Assembly (NCBI GenBank): GCA_964480915.1
Contig: CAYZRS010000014.1
Location: 36,602-100,601, forward strand
From: CAWGCE01 sp964480915
GTDB taxonomy: Bacteria; Planctomycetota; Planctomycetia; Pirellulales; Pirellulaceae
DNA length: 64,000 bases
Reading direction: 5' to 3'
The position numbers and the translations under genes were made by a program. This document shows positions 17,125 to 26,260 of this stretch, in pieces (position 1 is the first letter of the stretch; every line of letters starts with the position of its first letter). Under the pieces are notes generated by a model. It was not told the DNA's origin, did not search any database, and saw only the letters and a list, made by a program, of their open reading frames with translations.

Positions 17125-17909
17125 CGTGACGTCTCCGTTTGTGCCGAGGCGCGAAGTGCCTGACTGACGGTTCCTACCACGGCCGCGTATTCGGCCGTTC
17201 CGCGCAGCGACACATCGCGAGGGTAGGGCAGGGGCACGGCGATGTCGGCAGCAATCCGGCCCGGCGCGGGGCTCATGACGAGGACTCGTTGACTCAATAA
17301 GACGGCTTCACCCACGTTGTGCGTCACAAAAAGCGTCGTCCAAGCCTGTTGTTGCCAAAGCCGGACAAGCTCTTCATTTAACTGTCCCCGCAGCAGATCA
17401 TCCAAGGCGGCAAATGGCTCGTCGAGCAGCATGATCTTGGGGTCGGTCACCAAAGCACGTGCAATCGAGACTCGCATTTGCATTCCGCCGGAAAGCATCC
17501 GCGGAAGCTTGCTCATATCGGTTGAGGTTAGGCCGACAAGTTGTCGAGCTTGATCGACCGCCTGTTCGATCTTTGACGCCGGTTGCTGCTGTAACTCAAG
17601 CGGCAAGCCGATGTTGGCGGCGGCGGTGCGCCACGGTAGCAACGTTGGTTGTTGAAAGACGAACCCAGCACTCGATGGTTGCTGAGTTGCATCGACCTGT
17701 AAGTTGCCACCTGTTGGAGTTTCTAAACCGGCGACCAATCGCAGCAGCGAAGATTTACCACACCCAGATGGACCAACGATCGAAACGAACTCACCCTGGC
17801 CAACGTTGAGGTCGACTCTTTCCAAAGCCGCGTGTTGCTCATCAAAGACGAGCGAGACATCGATGGCCGTGATGGCGGAACGCGTCGTGTTGGAGTGAGG
17901 GCTGCTCAT
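17121..17909 (-). CDS. ABC transporter ATP-binding protein (SsuB/TauB/ThiZ-like)
   Basis: The ATG at 17909 gives 262 residues; a longer reading to 17975 exists without a clear ribosome site. All nucleotide-binding motifs are present: Walker A GPSGCGKSS (46-54), Q-loop FVFQQPTLLPW, signature LSGGMQMR, Walker B IMLLDEPFAALDD and the switch His in FVTHNVGEA. The sequence groups with importers for nitrate/sulfonate/taurine/pyrimidine. It is first gene of the operon and overlaps the permease start. Confidence 0.9.
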   Translation of the reverse strand: MSSPHSNTTRSAITAIDVSLVFDEQHAALERVDLNVGQGEFVSIVGPSGCGKSSLLRLVAGLETPTGGNLQVDATQQPSSAGFVFQQPTLLPWRTAAANIGLPLELQQQPASKIEQAVDQARQLVGLTSTDMSKLPRMLSGGMQMRVSIARALVTDPKIMLLDEPFAALDDLLRGQLNEELVRLWQQQAWTTLFVTHNVGEAVLLSQRVLVMSPAPGRIAADIAVPLPYPRDVSLRGTAEYAAVVGTVSQALRASAQTETSR

Positions 17910-18223
17910 CCAGAGCAGCCTATCGAATTCGTGCCGACGACTGAATGAGGCATCCCGCGCTAAAACTCGCCTCAAACCGTCCGTTCGGAACCTAAAAACC
18001 TAAACGTCCACGCCGCCGATTTTCGTTGGGGAAGGTGCTACCAGGCGGAAAAACCGGCATATATTGCGCCGTTTTACACTCTTGGAGTCACAATCTGGAT
18101 CGCTTGTGGACGCTGGCATGTCGGGCGGATATTCTGGAACTTTGCGGGGCGATCATGCTTGGCGCTATTCGTCATAGCAAGATCTATCGAACTTCAAAGC
18201 TAAATCACAGGTCGGCGAAAAGT

Positions 18224-19183
18224 ATGTCAGAAGATTTACGACAAGATGGACGTGAACGACGCGAGGAATCGTGGCAAGAATATCGACCAGTCGCGGCCCG
18301 TCCCGACTGGTGGAGTCGACTGATGTCGTTTGGTGCGATGCTTCTTGCGGGCGCCGCACTTCTGCATTCGATGGGTGGACTTTCGGCGTTGTCGAGCGTG
18401 GCAAACAATGCGGCCAAGAATTTGGATAACGGCATGGGGGCAGTCTCAAACGGCGTCGCAGGCGTAACGGATGCCGGTCGCGACATGTTGGCGGGCAGTC
18501 AAGGAAATCCAAGCAATGATGAATCGCTTGGAGATATTGGGCAGCCGTCACCAGTTGGCTCAGACGGGCCCTCCGGTGCCGATGCGACGATGGCAAATGC
18601 GGATCAAGAGTCAACCGTTGCCGAGGACAAGATGGGCGACGTGAACGATCTGTTTGATGAGCCGCTCGATGCGAATCGCGCTGTTGCTGATGATTCCGTT
18701 TCCGATGGAACCGATTCGATCGACGATCCGGTGATTGAGCTGGACATGCTCGATCGCAATCCTGACCTACGAATCGTTCGGACCGTACTTCGTCCAACGA
18801 GTGAAACAGCAACGGCGGTCGTGACGATTCGGAATACGGGTGACGGCGAAGCGGTCGTGACCGATGCGATCTTCATGCCGACAGAAGTTGTTGAACTGCC
18901 ATTTGAGGTTTCTCAAGGAAGCGTCGGGACAAGTACGGCCGACCGCTTGGTTGTCGCTTTCAATAAGAACGACAATCAGGCTTCCCAGGCAGGGCGACAT
19001 GCCGATTACGAACGAAAATTACTCGATCCGTTTACGATTCCCGCTGGCGAAACGGTCGAGGTTCGCATTGCCATCACGGACAAAGAGTTCATCGGCTATG
19101 GATTTGAAGGGGACATGCGACTGATTTTCAATGAAGATGAAAAGTTAGAAGTCAGCGGCGTGACCATCGCGTTCGTCGAATAG
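18224..19183 (+). CDS. Hypothetical membrane-anchored protein with acidic linker
   Basis: The ATG at 18224 (MSEDLRQDG) gives 319 residues; the frame is open back to 18026 but that part looks non-coding. A charged N-terminus rich in Arg and Glu leads to one membrane segment (LMSFGAMLLAGAALLHSMGG, near 35-54). An Ala/Gly/Asn stretch and a low-complexity acidic linker rich in Asp and Ser (about 100-170) follow. The C-terminal domain looks like a beta-sandwich (TVLRPTSETATAVVTIRNTG) and may be an immunoglobulin-like fold outside the membrane. I do not recognise the family. A strong terminator follows. Confidence 0.65.
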   Translation: MSEDLRQDGRERREESWQEYRPVAARPDWWSRLMSFGAMLLAGAALLHSMGGLSALSSVANNAAKNLDNGMGAVSNGVAGVTDAGRDMLAGSQGNPSNDESLGDIGQPSPVGSDGPSGADATMANADQESTVAEDKMGDVNDLFDEPLDANRAVADDSVSDGTDSIDDPVIELDMLDRNPDLRIVRTVLRPTSETATAVVTIRNTGDGEAVVTDAIFMPTEVVELPFEVSQGSVGTSTADRLVVAFNKNDNQASQAGRHADYERKLLDPFTIPAGETVEVRIAITDKEFIGYGFEGDMRLIFNEDEKLEVSGVTIAFVE

Positions 19184-19206
19184 AAGCGAGCGGTAAGACA
19201 TTCTCC

Positions 19207-19236
19207 GCACGGCCCGATCGGGGCCGTGCTTTTTTT
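19207..19236 (+). terminator. Intrinsic terminator after the acidic-linker protein
   Basis: A nine-base-pair GC-rich stem (GCACGGCCC / GGGCCGTGC) with a five-base loop is followed by seven T. It lies 23 bases after the stop and faces the end of the convergent HTTM-like gene. Confidence 0.88.
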
Positions 19237-19251
19237 GTGCCCCACGTGAAG

Positions 19252-20100
19252 CTAAACCATCACCGTGTTGGCTCGGATAATGACGAAGATGGCGAGGAGG
19301 AAATAGGTGGCCCGCATTTGTCGCTGTCTCGGTTCGCATTGGGCGGCTCCCATGGCACAAAACAGACAGCCAAACCCAACCACGGGCACGAAGAAGTAAG
19401 TCGTGGCAGTGAACGCCATCAGAGCGATATCTTTGATCTTCTTCGAGATCGAAAACTGGGGAAGCAGGAAGCAGGCGGCGACCACGGCCTCGATGGCGAT
19501 CGTCCAGCCGGTCATCGATGTCGACAGCCAACCGAGTAGCGGACTGCAAGCGATTTCTGTCGAGTACGCAGTGCCCGTGTCTAGCTGCTGATACAGCGCC
19601 GCCGCCGTTTGGTCGTTGCCTGCTTGGTCGGCAACAAGCCCCAGCATCGAGGTGATTCCGGAACTGAAACGGGGATCGAACAACAGGTTGTAAAGTGTCA
19701 CCGACCCGTCGACGAAGTCGGGGCTGGTGATCTTCCAAAAGCAACCGAAGGCGAACGTGAGACCAATCAACAACCGAGCGTTTTGTTTCAACGTCGCGTA
19801 CGATTCTCTTCCCATCAGCGACAATCCCATCGCGATGCACCAATAATTGATCAGGTAACAGTGGTCTTCGTGCCGCTCCCAACGCAGAACCAACTGCGGC
19901 CACCAGCTGACAGCCAGGAAGAGCCAGAACCAGGGCGATCGTCGCATGGTTGGAAAGAATGTGACTGCGAATAAAGTGACCCCAGCGAAAACTCGCATGT
20001 CGGCCGAAACGAACAATAGGCAGAACGCTGTGAGCAGCGCGACTAAATCGAACGAGTCCACATCGAGTGTTGTGCCGAGGCGTGGGAAGGCATGTTTCAT
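19252..20100 (-). CDS. HTTM-like multi-pass membrane protein
   Basis: The protein has 282 residues and about seven to eight hydrophobic segments. The pattern, with LIGLTFAFGCFWKITSPDF in the middle and a long loop between helices, resembles the HTTM (horizontally transferred transmembrane) domain related to vitamin-K-dependent gamma-carboxylase. I cannot see a carboxylase active site, so only the fold is proposed. Its ATG overlaps the stop of the upstream small gene (ATGA, 20097-20100), indicating a two-gene operon. It ends close to the opposing terminator. Confidence 0.65.
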   Translation of the reverse strand: MKHAFPRLGTTLDVDSFDLVALLTAFCLLFVSADMRVFAGVTLFAVTFFPTMRRSPWFWLFLAVSWWPQLVLRWERHEDHCYLINYWCIAMGLSLMGRESYATLKQNARLLIGLTFAFGCFWKITSPDFVDGSVTLYNLLFDPRFSSGITSMLGLVADQAGNDQTAAALYQQLDTGTAYSTEIACSPLLGWLSTSMTGWTIAIEAVVAACFLLPQFSISKKIKDIALMAFTATTYFFVPVVGFGCLFCAMGAAQCEPRQRQMRATYFLLAIFVIIRANTVMV

Positions 20101-20588
20101 GGTGTGCCCCTTCGATGCGACGATTGGAGCACAGCGGTGCTGCTAGACGGAGCCTGATGTGTAGAACTGGCTGGCCGTGCGGCTTGCGCGGTCCATTGTG
20201 GCCCCCGCAAAACCGACAACGTTCTTGTGCCCGCTTCAAAGCGAGTTCGCCACATGTCGATGCGAACCGATGTCGTGGAGGGCCATTTTCGAGTTGCCTC
20301 CCCGAGCAGGTTTTGGGCCAGCTTCTGCAGTTGGTGTTGCGTGGGCAAGGCGCGGGCTCTTAACGAAACACTTTCCGGAACAAGTAGCGACTTCTCACCT
20401 TCGTCAGTCACTGCGATGCAGCGGACATGTCGTGTTCCGTGGTATTCGACTGTGGAGAACATTCCAAATCCACAGCCCGTTCCCCAGGCCGAACGCTCGA
20501 TCGTTCGATTTTGGTAGAGGTGATGGCTGGCCACGATGATCAAAACAATCGAAGCGAGGCTGCGGCGAAGGAAACGAGGCGTGTGCAT
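20097..20588 (-). CDS. Hypothetical small membrane-anchored partner of the HTTM-like protein
   Basis: This 163-residue protein has a basic N-terminus and one membrane helix (LASIVLIIVASHHLYQ, near residues 11-26). A Trp-Gly-Thr-Gly-Cys-Gly-Phe-Gly-Met-Phe patch follows directly, and the Ser/Thr-rich tail looks disordered. The gene is translationally coupled to the HTTM-like gene by an ATGA overlap, which is the main reason to accept it as real. The family is not known to me. Expected location is the cytoplasmic membrane with the domain outside. Confidence 0.6.
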   Translation of the reverse strand: MHTPRFLRRSLASIVLIIVASHHLYQNRTIERSAWGTGCGFGMFSTVEYHGTRHVRCIAVTDEGEKSLLVPESVSLRARALPTQHQLQKLAQNLLGEATRKWPSTTSVRIDMWRTRFEAGTRTLSVLRGPQWTAQAARPASSTHQAPSSSTAVLQSSHRRGTP

Positions 20589-20829
20589 ACGAAAAGGTAC
20601 ATCATGCCCGACGATTTGTAGGGAAATCCGTGCGATGTTCGCATGGGTGGCGGCGTTTGATCGCCATCCTGTATCGCTTGATCAGATCGTACCTCGGTCG
20701 CAATTTTTGTTAATGTTGGTGACGAGGCCTCGCCAGGAGCGACTGGCCTCAGGCGTCAGGCGACGACGCTCGATCTGACGTTTATCTCGGGTAAGATGGG
20801 AGCACCCGAATTTCCCGCCGGAGCATCCC

Positions 20830-22542
20830 ATGAATCGTCGCCGCGTGTTGTCCTCACAGATTTGCTGTTTGCTCGTCTGTTTCATTGTCTCGATCGCCGA
20901 TGCGCCGCACGAATGCATGGCTGCCGATCGCATCTACGGCGACCATTTGGTCTACGCTCGCACCGGCGTCACGGGCTTTAACCTGCCCAGCTTCAGCAGT
21001 TTGGCTTCGCCCACGTTAAGCATCAACGATGCGCGTGATCTGACGATTGGCGTGAATGTGGTTGGCGGTTCGCCGAATCCGGGGATTTTCTACGGCCGAT
21101 GGAACGAAGGCAGCGTCACGGGCGGTATCGTTGCCAGTGCAAGTGACACGATCGCGGGCGATCCCCGGCTGAACCAAGCAGGTGATGCGGTTTACACGGT
21201 CGGGTTCGACAGCGACCCATTCGTATTGGACGGCGATCAGCTGGTGTCGAACGCGATCAACTATCCACTCGGTGTGACCGGTTCGAGCAATCTGGCGTTA
21301 ACAGACTTGGGCATGCTGGGTGGGCGACTGCGCTTTGGATTCAGTGGCGATGTGCTGGGTGTGTTTGCTCAGCAGAGCAGCGGGTTACCAGGGTTGGCGT
21401 TGTACGCCGCCGATAACGGGATCGATGCGTCGAGTCCCTACTCTTTTCTCTACACGCCGGATACCAGTAGTACCGGCGGGCCCATCGGTGGCCCTGTCGG
21501 CACGCCAAGAATCGCCTCGAAGGTCTCTACCAACGCGGGGTTTGATTTCGAAGAGATTCGGATCTTTGACGCGGACAATACTTCTCGTTTGGTCGCGACC
21601 GAGACCAAATCAGATCCGCTGTCTCCCTTCAGTGAACTGGTCACCAATAGCGTCTCGATCAGCAACAACGGTCGTTACGTCGCTTTCCAAGCGACCGACA
21701 CTGACGGTGTGTCGGGCATCTATCGATTCGACGATCACTTGGGGACGACAGACCGCATTGCCAGCGTTGGCACAGGCGGTGTCGGGACCATCGATATCTT
21801 TGGTCCCGATGTGAATGATCATGGCCTCGTCGTCTTTCGTGGAGATGATGCATTTGGCAGCAGCAGCGTCTTTGTGGGAAGAGGAAGCGATCTGACTCGA
21901 GTCGGCGGCGAAGGAGACGAGGTCATGACCGACCTCGGGCTACGGAGGTTGGGACGCCGTGACATGGATTTCAGCCAGAGTGGCGCTCCCAGGATCAATT
22001 CGCGGGGGGACGTCGGTTTCATTTTTCAGTATTTCGATCCGGCCGATCCTGGTTCAGTCGCGGATGGGAGTCTGGCCATGCTGGCTCCAGCCTTTTTATC
22101 CGGTGACTTTGGAGATGGCGTGTTTGGTTGTCCCGATATCGATGGGTTGATTGCTGCAATCGTGGACGGCGGAACTGATTTGGCATTCGACCTGAATCTT
22201 GACGGGATCGTCGATTTGGCCGACCGAGATGTCTGGTTGGCTCAAGCTGGTCACGCGAACAGCGCTTCGGGCGAAGCCTTGTTGTTGGGCGATGCCAATC
22301 TGGACGGAACCGTGGACGGGCTCGACTTCCTCGTCTGGAACGCGAACAAGTTTTCAACGACGGGAGCCTGGTGTGAAGCCGATTTCAACGCCGACGGCAT
22401 CACCGACGGTGCCGACTTTCTGATCTGGAACGCGAATAAATTCATGACCGCGGACAGTCTTGACGCTGTGCCCGAGCCGAGTTCATTCTTGGCATGGGCA
22501 CTGGTTTCCTGTTTTTTCTGGCGGGCAGCATCGAGGCGTTAA
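20830..22542 (+). CDS. Secreted protein with dockerin-like repeats and PEP-CTERM sorting signal
   Basis: The protein has 570 residues; the ATG at 20830 follows GGAG (20820-20823). A signal peptide covers about residues 1-32. Residues ~40-430 are a beta-rich domain with repeated Gly/Asp loops, like the DUF7453-type beta-propellers of planctomycetes. From ~455 there are several Asp-x-Asn-x-Asp-Gly calcium loops of dockerin type I (FDLNLDGIVDLADRDVW, GDANLDGTVDGLDFLVWN, ADFNADGITDGADFLIWN). The C-terminus is PEPSS, a hydrophobic stretch and a basic end, a PEP-CTERM signal for exosortase-dependent sorting. It is probably surface-located; ligand unknown. Confidence 0.85.
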   Translation: MNRRRVLSSQICCLLVCFIVSIADAPHECMAADRIYGDHLVYARTGVTGFNLPSFSSLASPTLSINDARDLTIGVNVVGGSPNPGIFYGRWNEGSVTGGIVASASDTIAGDPRLNQAGDAVYTVGFDSDPFVLDGDQLVSNAINYPLGVTGSSNLALTDLGMLGGRLRFGFSGDVLGVFAQQSSGLPGLALYAADNGIDASSPYSFLYTPDTSSTGGPIGGPVGTPRIASKVSTNAGFDFEEIRIFDADNTSRLVATETKSDPLSPFSELVTNSVSISNNGRYVAFQATDTDGVSGIYRFDDHLGTTDRIASVGTGGVGTIDIFGPDVNDHGLVVFRGDDAFGSSSVFVGRGSDLTRVGGEGDEVMTDLGLRRLGRRDMDFSQSGAPRINSRGDVGFIFQYFDPADPGSVADGSLAMLAPAFLSGDFGDGVFGCPDIDGLIAAIVDGGTDLAFDLNLDGIVDLADRDVWLAQAGHANSASGEALLLGDANLDGTVDGLDFLVWNANKFSTTGAWCEADFNADGITDGADFLIWNANKFMTADSLDAVPEPSSFLAWALVSCFFWRAASRR

Positions 22543-22638
22543 GTCGAGTTTGCCTCGGCCCCATCGGCCATCGGATTTTCGTATACTTGGGAAGTCGAAG
22601 TCGCCAACGATCAGCGGTGGTTTCGTCCAACGAACGTA

Positions 22639-22711
<73 letters not shown>

Positions 22712-23021
22712 CTCATGCTATACTCGATCGTGGTCCACGACGGTTCCATCGAATCGTCACCGCCGCAAGGCGCGGCCGTCTGTTGGGGCTCAAACCGATA
22801 TGAATGCGTCGTCGGTCGTCGTCGGTCGGGCTGGCGTCGGCAACGCCTCATGAATTCCCCAGCGCGGTCGATTGACCGCCCGCGTCTGAGGGTAGGCTCG
22901 GCGATGTGACGGACACGAGACTGGATGGCGGCGGCTCACGATTGGACCGCGGCCAGGGCCTCGCTATAACTGAATCGCTGACCGTAACCAGCAGCATGGC
23001 ATCTCCAGAGAGAACACCTTC
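22712..23021. other. Intergenic region between tRNA-Arg and NIF3-like gene
   Basis: No gene is supported here. A short GTCGTCG-type microrepeat is visible around 22808-22830. The promoter of the NIF3-like gene presumably lies near the right end, but no clear motif was found. Confidence 0.45.
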
Positions 23022-23933
23022 ATGATCTATCCGTTCGTCCCTCGACTGCGATCCGTTGCTTTGGCAGTCTTGTTTGCATCGTGCAGCTTTTTGGCGATGC
23101 CGGCGCTGGCTGAAACGTCTACGAGCGGGCTCTTGGCGGGAGAAGTCGTCGAGCGTATCAAAGCCAATTTGGGCGTCCCCTGGAAGGTGGGAGAGGACGG
23201 GTTCAAGACGGGCGATGATGCGTCCGTCATCCGCGGCGTCACCGTGACGTTGTTTCCCACTTACGAAGTATTGCAACAAGCTGCCCGCAGCGGAAACAAC
23301 TTGATTGTTTGCCACGAACCGCTGTTTTATACCGGTGTCGCAGACGAAGGTGCAGAATCGGACCCCGTTTTGCTGGCGAAACGTCAGTTGATCGAAGAGG
23401 CACAATTGGTCGTCTATCGGTTTCATGACAATATTCACCGGATGCAACCGGACGGCATTCATCGAGGGCTGGTCGAGCAATTGCAATGGTCCCCATTCTT
23501 GGAGGGTGAAAAGGAGACCAATGAACGTTTTGTCATGCCGGAAGCAACGGTTGGCGAATTTGCGGCTCGGCTGGCCAAGCAGCTGGATACCGATTCGATC
23601 CGAGTCCTTGGTCGACCCTCGATGCGCTTCACCAATGTCGGCTTATCGGCCGGTGCTTGCTGGTCGAAAGACCAGATCAAACTGCTGCGACGTGATGATG
23701 TCCAAGTGCTCGTTATCGGCGAGTCACGCGAATGGCAAACGGTCGAATATGTCCGAGACGCCATCGACAGCGGCCAAGAAAAGGCGCTGGTGATACTCGG
23801 TCATGCCGTTTCCGAGGAAGCCGGCATGAAATGGTGCGCCGACTGGCTCAAGTCGTTCATTAACAAAGTTCCCGTAGCGCACGTTCCGTCTGGCGAACCT
23901 TATTGGACGCCCGCTCCCTCGCGAGATCGTTAA
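23022..23933 (+). CDS. Exported NIF3-family protein (dinuclear metal-centre fold)
   Basis: The protein has 303 residues. The first 30 form a clear signal peptide (VALAVLFASCSFLAMPALA), unusual for NIF3 proteins, which are normally cytoplasmic. The rest follows the NIF3/YbgI pattern: a strand leading to NLIVCHEPLFY, where HHP is usual; FHDNIH with Asp and His ligands; and near the C-terminus LGHAVSEEAG, matching the H-x(n)-E ligand block. The metal site is therefore mostly kept, with one His changed to Cys. Family proteins have been linked to GTP cyclohydrolase-like hydrolysis, but no function is settled. Confidence 0.75.
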   Translation: MIYPFVPRLRSVALAVLFASCSFLAMPALAETSTSGLLAGEVVERIKANLGVPWKVGEDGFKTGDDASVIRGVTVTLFPTYEVLQQAARSGNNLIVCHEPLFYTGVADEGAESDPVLLAKRQLIEEAQLVVYRFHDNIHRMQPDGIHRGLVEQLQWSPFLEGEKETNERFVMPEATVGEFAARLAKQLDTDSIRVLGRPSMRFTNVGLSAGACWSKDQIKLLRRDDVQVLVIGESREWQTVEYVRDAIDSGQEKALVILGHAVSEEAGMKWCADWLKSFINKVPVAHVPSGEPYWTPAPSRDR

Positions 23934-23966
23934 AAGAATCGAGCAAGACCGAAAGAGTGCATCTGG

Positions 23967-24374
23967 TCAACCCAGCTTCGAGCTCGTCGAGATGAACTCG
24001 CAGCCGATCTGGTGGTAGTAGCCGATTTCGTTTTGATAAACGACCCTTGCGACGGCTCGGCGTTCTTCGCCGACGTGCGGTTTAAGCGTCAGCATTACGT
24101 ACTGTCGGCCGATCGGGCTGTAGGAGACGATACCGATGCCTTTGATCGAAACGTCTCGAGTGATTGCCTGACAGCTGTAGCCGATCGGTTGTAGTTGGTC
24201 GTCGAGGAGTGTGATTTCGACAGGGATCGTCACGTTGAATCGTTTGGTTACGCGGCGGTCGCCTGCGAAGCGGTGCGGTTCATCTAACAAGTAGGCCGCA
24301 CGCAGGTTGTGTACGAGTTCGTTTAACTGTTCTCTTGTCGCGGAGAAAGAAGGATCGAGATCGGAAATCAACAT
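23967..24374 (-). CDS. PilZ-domain protein
   Basis: The protein has 135 residues. A short N-terminal helix is followed by a PilZ-type beta-barrel. The cyclic-di-GMP-binding R-x3-R appears as RRVTKRF (near residues 40-46) and the second motif as DVSIKGIGIVS (near 74), matching D/N-x-S-x-x-G. With both motifs intact it should bind c-di-GMP. It has no attached output domain and is monocistronic. Possible targets in this window are the Tad pilus or polysaccharide systems, but nothing shows a link. Confidence 0.82.
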   Translation of the reverse strand: MLISDLDPSFSATREQLNELVHNLRAAYLLDEPHRFAGDRRVTKRFNVTIPVEITLLDDQLQPIGYSCQAITRDVSIKGIGIVSYSPIGRQYVMLTLKPHVGEERRAVARVVYQNEIGYYHQIGCEFISTSSKLG

Positions 24375-24561
24375 GGAAACCTCGCCGGTGGAAATGGGCT
24401 TGATGACTGCCCGACTCTCAACCGTAGGATCTAGAACCGGAAGGACCGACGCATCTGGCCGACACGTATGGAATTGCTGTTTAAAGCGAATTTGAAGTGC
24501 GGGGAATCACCGCTTCTTGACCCGAATAACCAGTCAGATACCTGACTAGAGGGGCGGGTAT

Positions 24562-26121
24562 CTATTGCTGTGCGACCGAATTGGACCGGCGCCGGAAGAC
24601 TCTGACGAAGTCGTCTGAAAACAACTCGTCCCATAACGCCGGCGCTCGAGAAAGTTCATAGGCCAATCGCGTCTTGGGCGGGATGCAGAACATCTCGACG
24701 TTTGTCTCTTCAAGTAACGACTGCCAACCAGGTTCTGCATTCATCACTCGGTAATACTTTTTCATATGTTCCGCCCCGTGAACATCGGTCCGATCGTCGA
24801 TCCAAGTCTGGAATCGTGTCGGCTTGTCCCAGCCATGCCAGGTGAGATAGCCGCCCCAATTGATGCAATGAAACGTCGGCTCTCCCGCGTTGAGTTCGAG
24901 GAACCGATCAAGCGACGTGGCGGGCAAGTGTTCTGGATTGTGGGCGGCCAGCGTTGGCAGCCAAGGGGTGATCACGAATGCGCCGATGGCAAATATCCAG
25001 CTGGCCAGTTGGGCGGGAGGGCGAACCGCCGTTTGTCGCCAGACGCTTTTCTGGACATCTTCAGAGAACCATTGGCCCAGATGATTCATCATGCGGATCA
25101 GCCACGGGTTCTTCATCGTCATTTCGCAAAGCGTCGGGATCATGATGACGACCCAGATCGTGCTGTAGCGGCGGCTGGTGATGGCAAAGTGGATCCAGAC
25201 GATCGACATGGCCAGCCCGACCCAGTTCAGTCGGCTGCGGCAAGTGGCAGCGAGCAACGGGAGTAGGAGCAACAGGCGTTCAATGTTGAACATCCCGGCG
25301 GCGCCAAAATCGGGCGGCAACCATTCGGTCGTCGTTTTCGTTTGAATGAACGGGTCGGTAACAGCGGCGAAGCTCCAAAGGTGCAGGCCGATTCCGTTGG
25401 GGTTCACGAGCGTCGCCAGTCCCGCGATGAATCCAACCTTGGTCAGGCAATGAAGTCTCGCCTGGGCGGCTTGCTGATCGGCCGGTTCGCTCGCTCCAAC
25501 CCACAAGAACGCCTCGACGGACCAGGCGATGGCGATGAGCACAATGCCAGCCAAAAAGCCACCGTGCATATTTGTCCACAGCAGCATGATCGGGACCAAC
25601 AACCACAGTTGCTTTTGCGACGCGCGGCCGACGTGAAAGCGTTGGCAAAGATCGGCGACAAGCCACACACCAAGGAAGGAGACGGCATTGGGCCTCGCCA
25701 CGTAGGAAGGCGACAGGCCCATCGCGGCGAGGTAGCTGGCCAAAGCGGCCAGCGACCAGTGGGCTCCTTCTTGGGCAAGGCGGCAATAGATGCAGCGGAG
25801 CGTCACCGCGAGGACGAGGCAGATCAAAACGGCGATCGCGTTCAAACCGCCCCAGTCGTAGGCGGCTCGCAGGATCAGATCGGAGAGCCAGGCTCGCATG
25901 ACCACTTTGTTGTTCAGCGTCGGGTAGCAAAACGCTTCTTCGTAGACGAAGCCGCCCTGCTCGACCATTTGGTCGGCATAACGCAAATGCCACCCCAGAC
26001 CAGGGTCGTCCATCATCCGCATCGTTGCACTCTGCATAATCGCGCAGGTGAAGAATACGAAAAGAAAATCAGCTATGCCGATTCGCCAGCGATTTGAATT
26101 CCGTTCAGAGCAGGCGTCCAT
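24562..26121 (-). CDS. Multi-pass membrane protein (glycosyltransferase-39-like)
   Basis: The ATG at 26121 follows AGGT and gives 519 residues; the frame extends to 26145. About ten hydrophobic segments precede a soluble C-terminal region of about 130 residues. A conserved-looking first loop after helix one contains Asp-Asp-Pro (MMDDPGLGWHLRYADQM), the place where GT-C enzymes carry catalytic Asp residues. This resembles GT39/ArnT-type enzymes using lipid-linked sugars, but the family is only inferred. The gene is divergent from a methyltransferase and a GT2 enzyme that could supply lipid-linked sugar. Confidence 0.6.
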   Translation of the reverse strand: MDACSERNSNRWRIGIADFLFVFFTCAIMQSATMRMMDDPGLGWHLRYADQMVEQGGFVYEEAFCYPTLNNKVVMRAWLSDLILRAAYDWGGLNAIAVLICLVLAVTLRCIYCRLAQEGAHWSLAALASYLAAMGLSPSYVARPNAVSFLGVWLVADLCQRFHVGRASQKQLWLLVPIMLLWTNMHGGFLAGIVLIAIAWSVEAFLWVGASEPADQQAAQARLHCLTKVGFIAGLATLVNPNGIGLHLWSFAAVTDPFIQTKTTTEWLPPDFGAAGMFNIERLLLLLPLLAATCRSRLNWVGLAMSIVWIHFAITSRRYSTIWVVIMIPTLCEMTMKNPWLIRMMNHLGQWFSEDVQKSVWRQTAVRPPAQLASWIFAIGAFVITPWLPTLAAHNPEHLPATSLDRFLELNAGEPTFHCINWGGYLTWHGWDKPTRFQTWIDDRTDVHGAEHMKKYYRVMNAEPGWQSLLEETNVEMFCIPPKTRLAYELSRAPALWDELFSDDFVRVFRRRSNSVAQQ

Positions 26122-26260
26122 AGTTAACCTAAACTTGAAAAGCATTCTGATCCGTTGAAAGAATGTGCGCGTACAGGGTTATCGGTCGACCATGGCCGCG
26201 TATGTCGGATTGTTTCGATCGGTTGGTTTGTAACGTTAGGTTCGTTTACGGGGACGAGGG

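Noticed and set aside
17910..18223. TPP riboswitch upstream of the THI5-like transporter
   Set aside because: The core CUGAGA and related elements could not be recognised on the minus strand.
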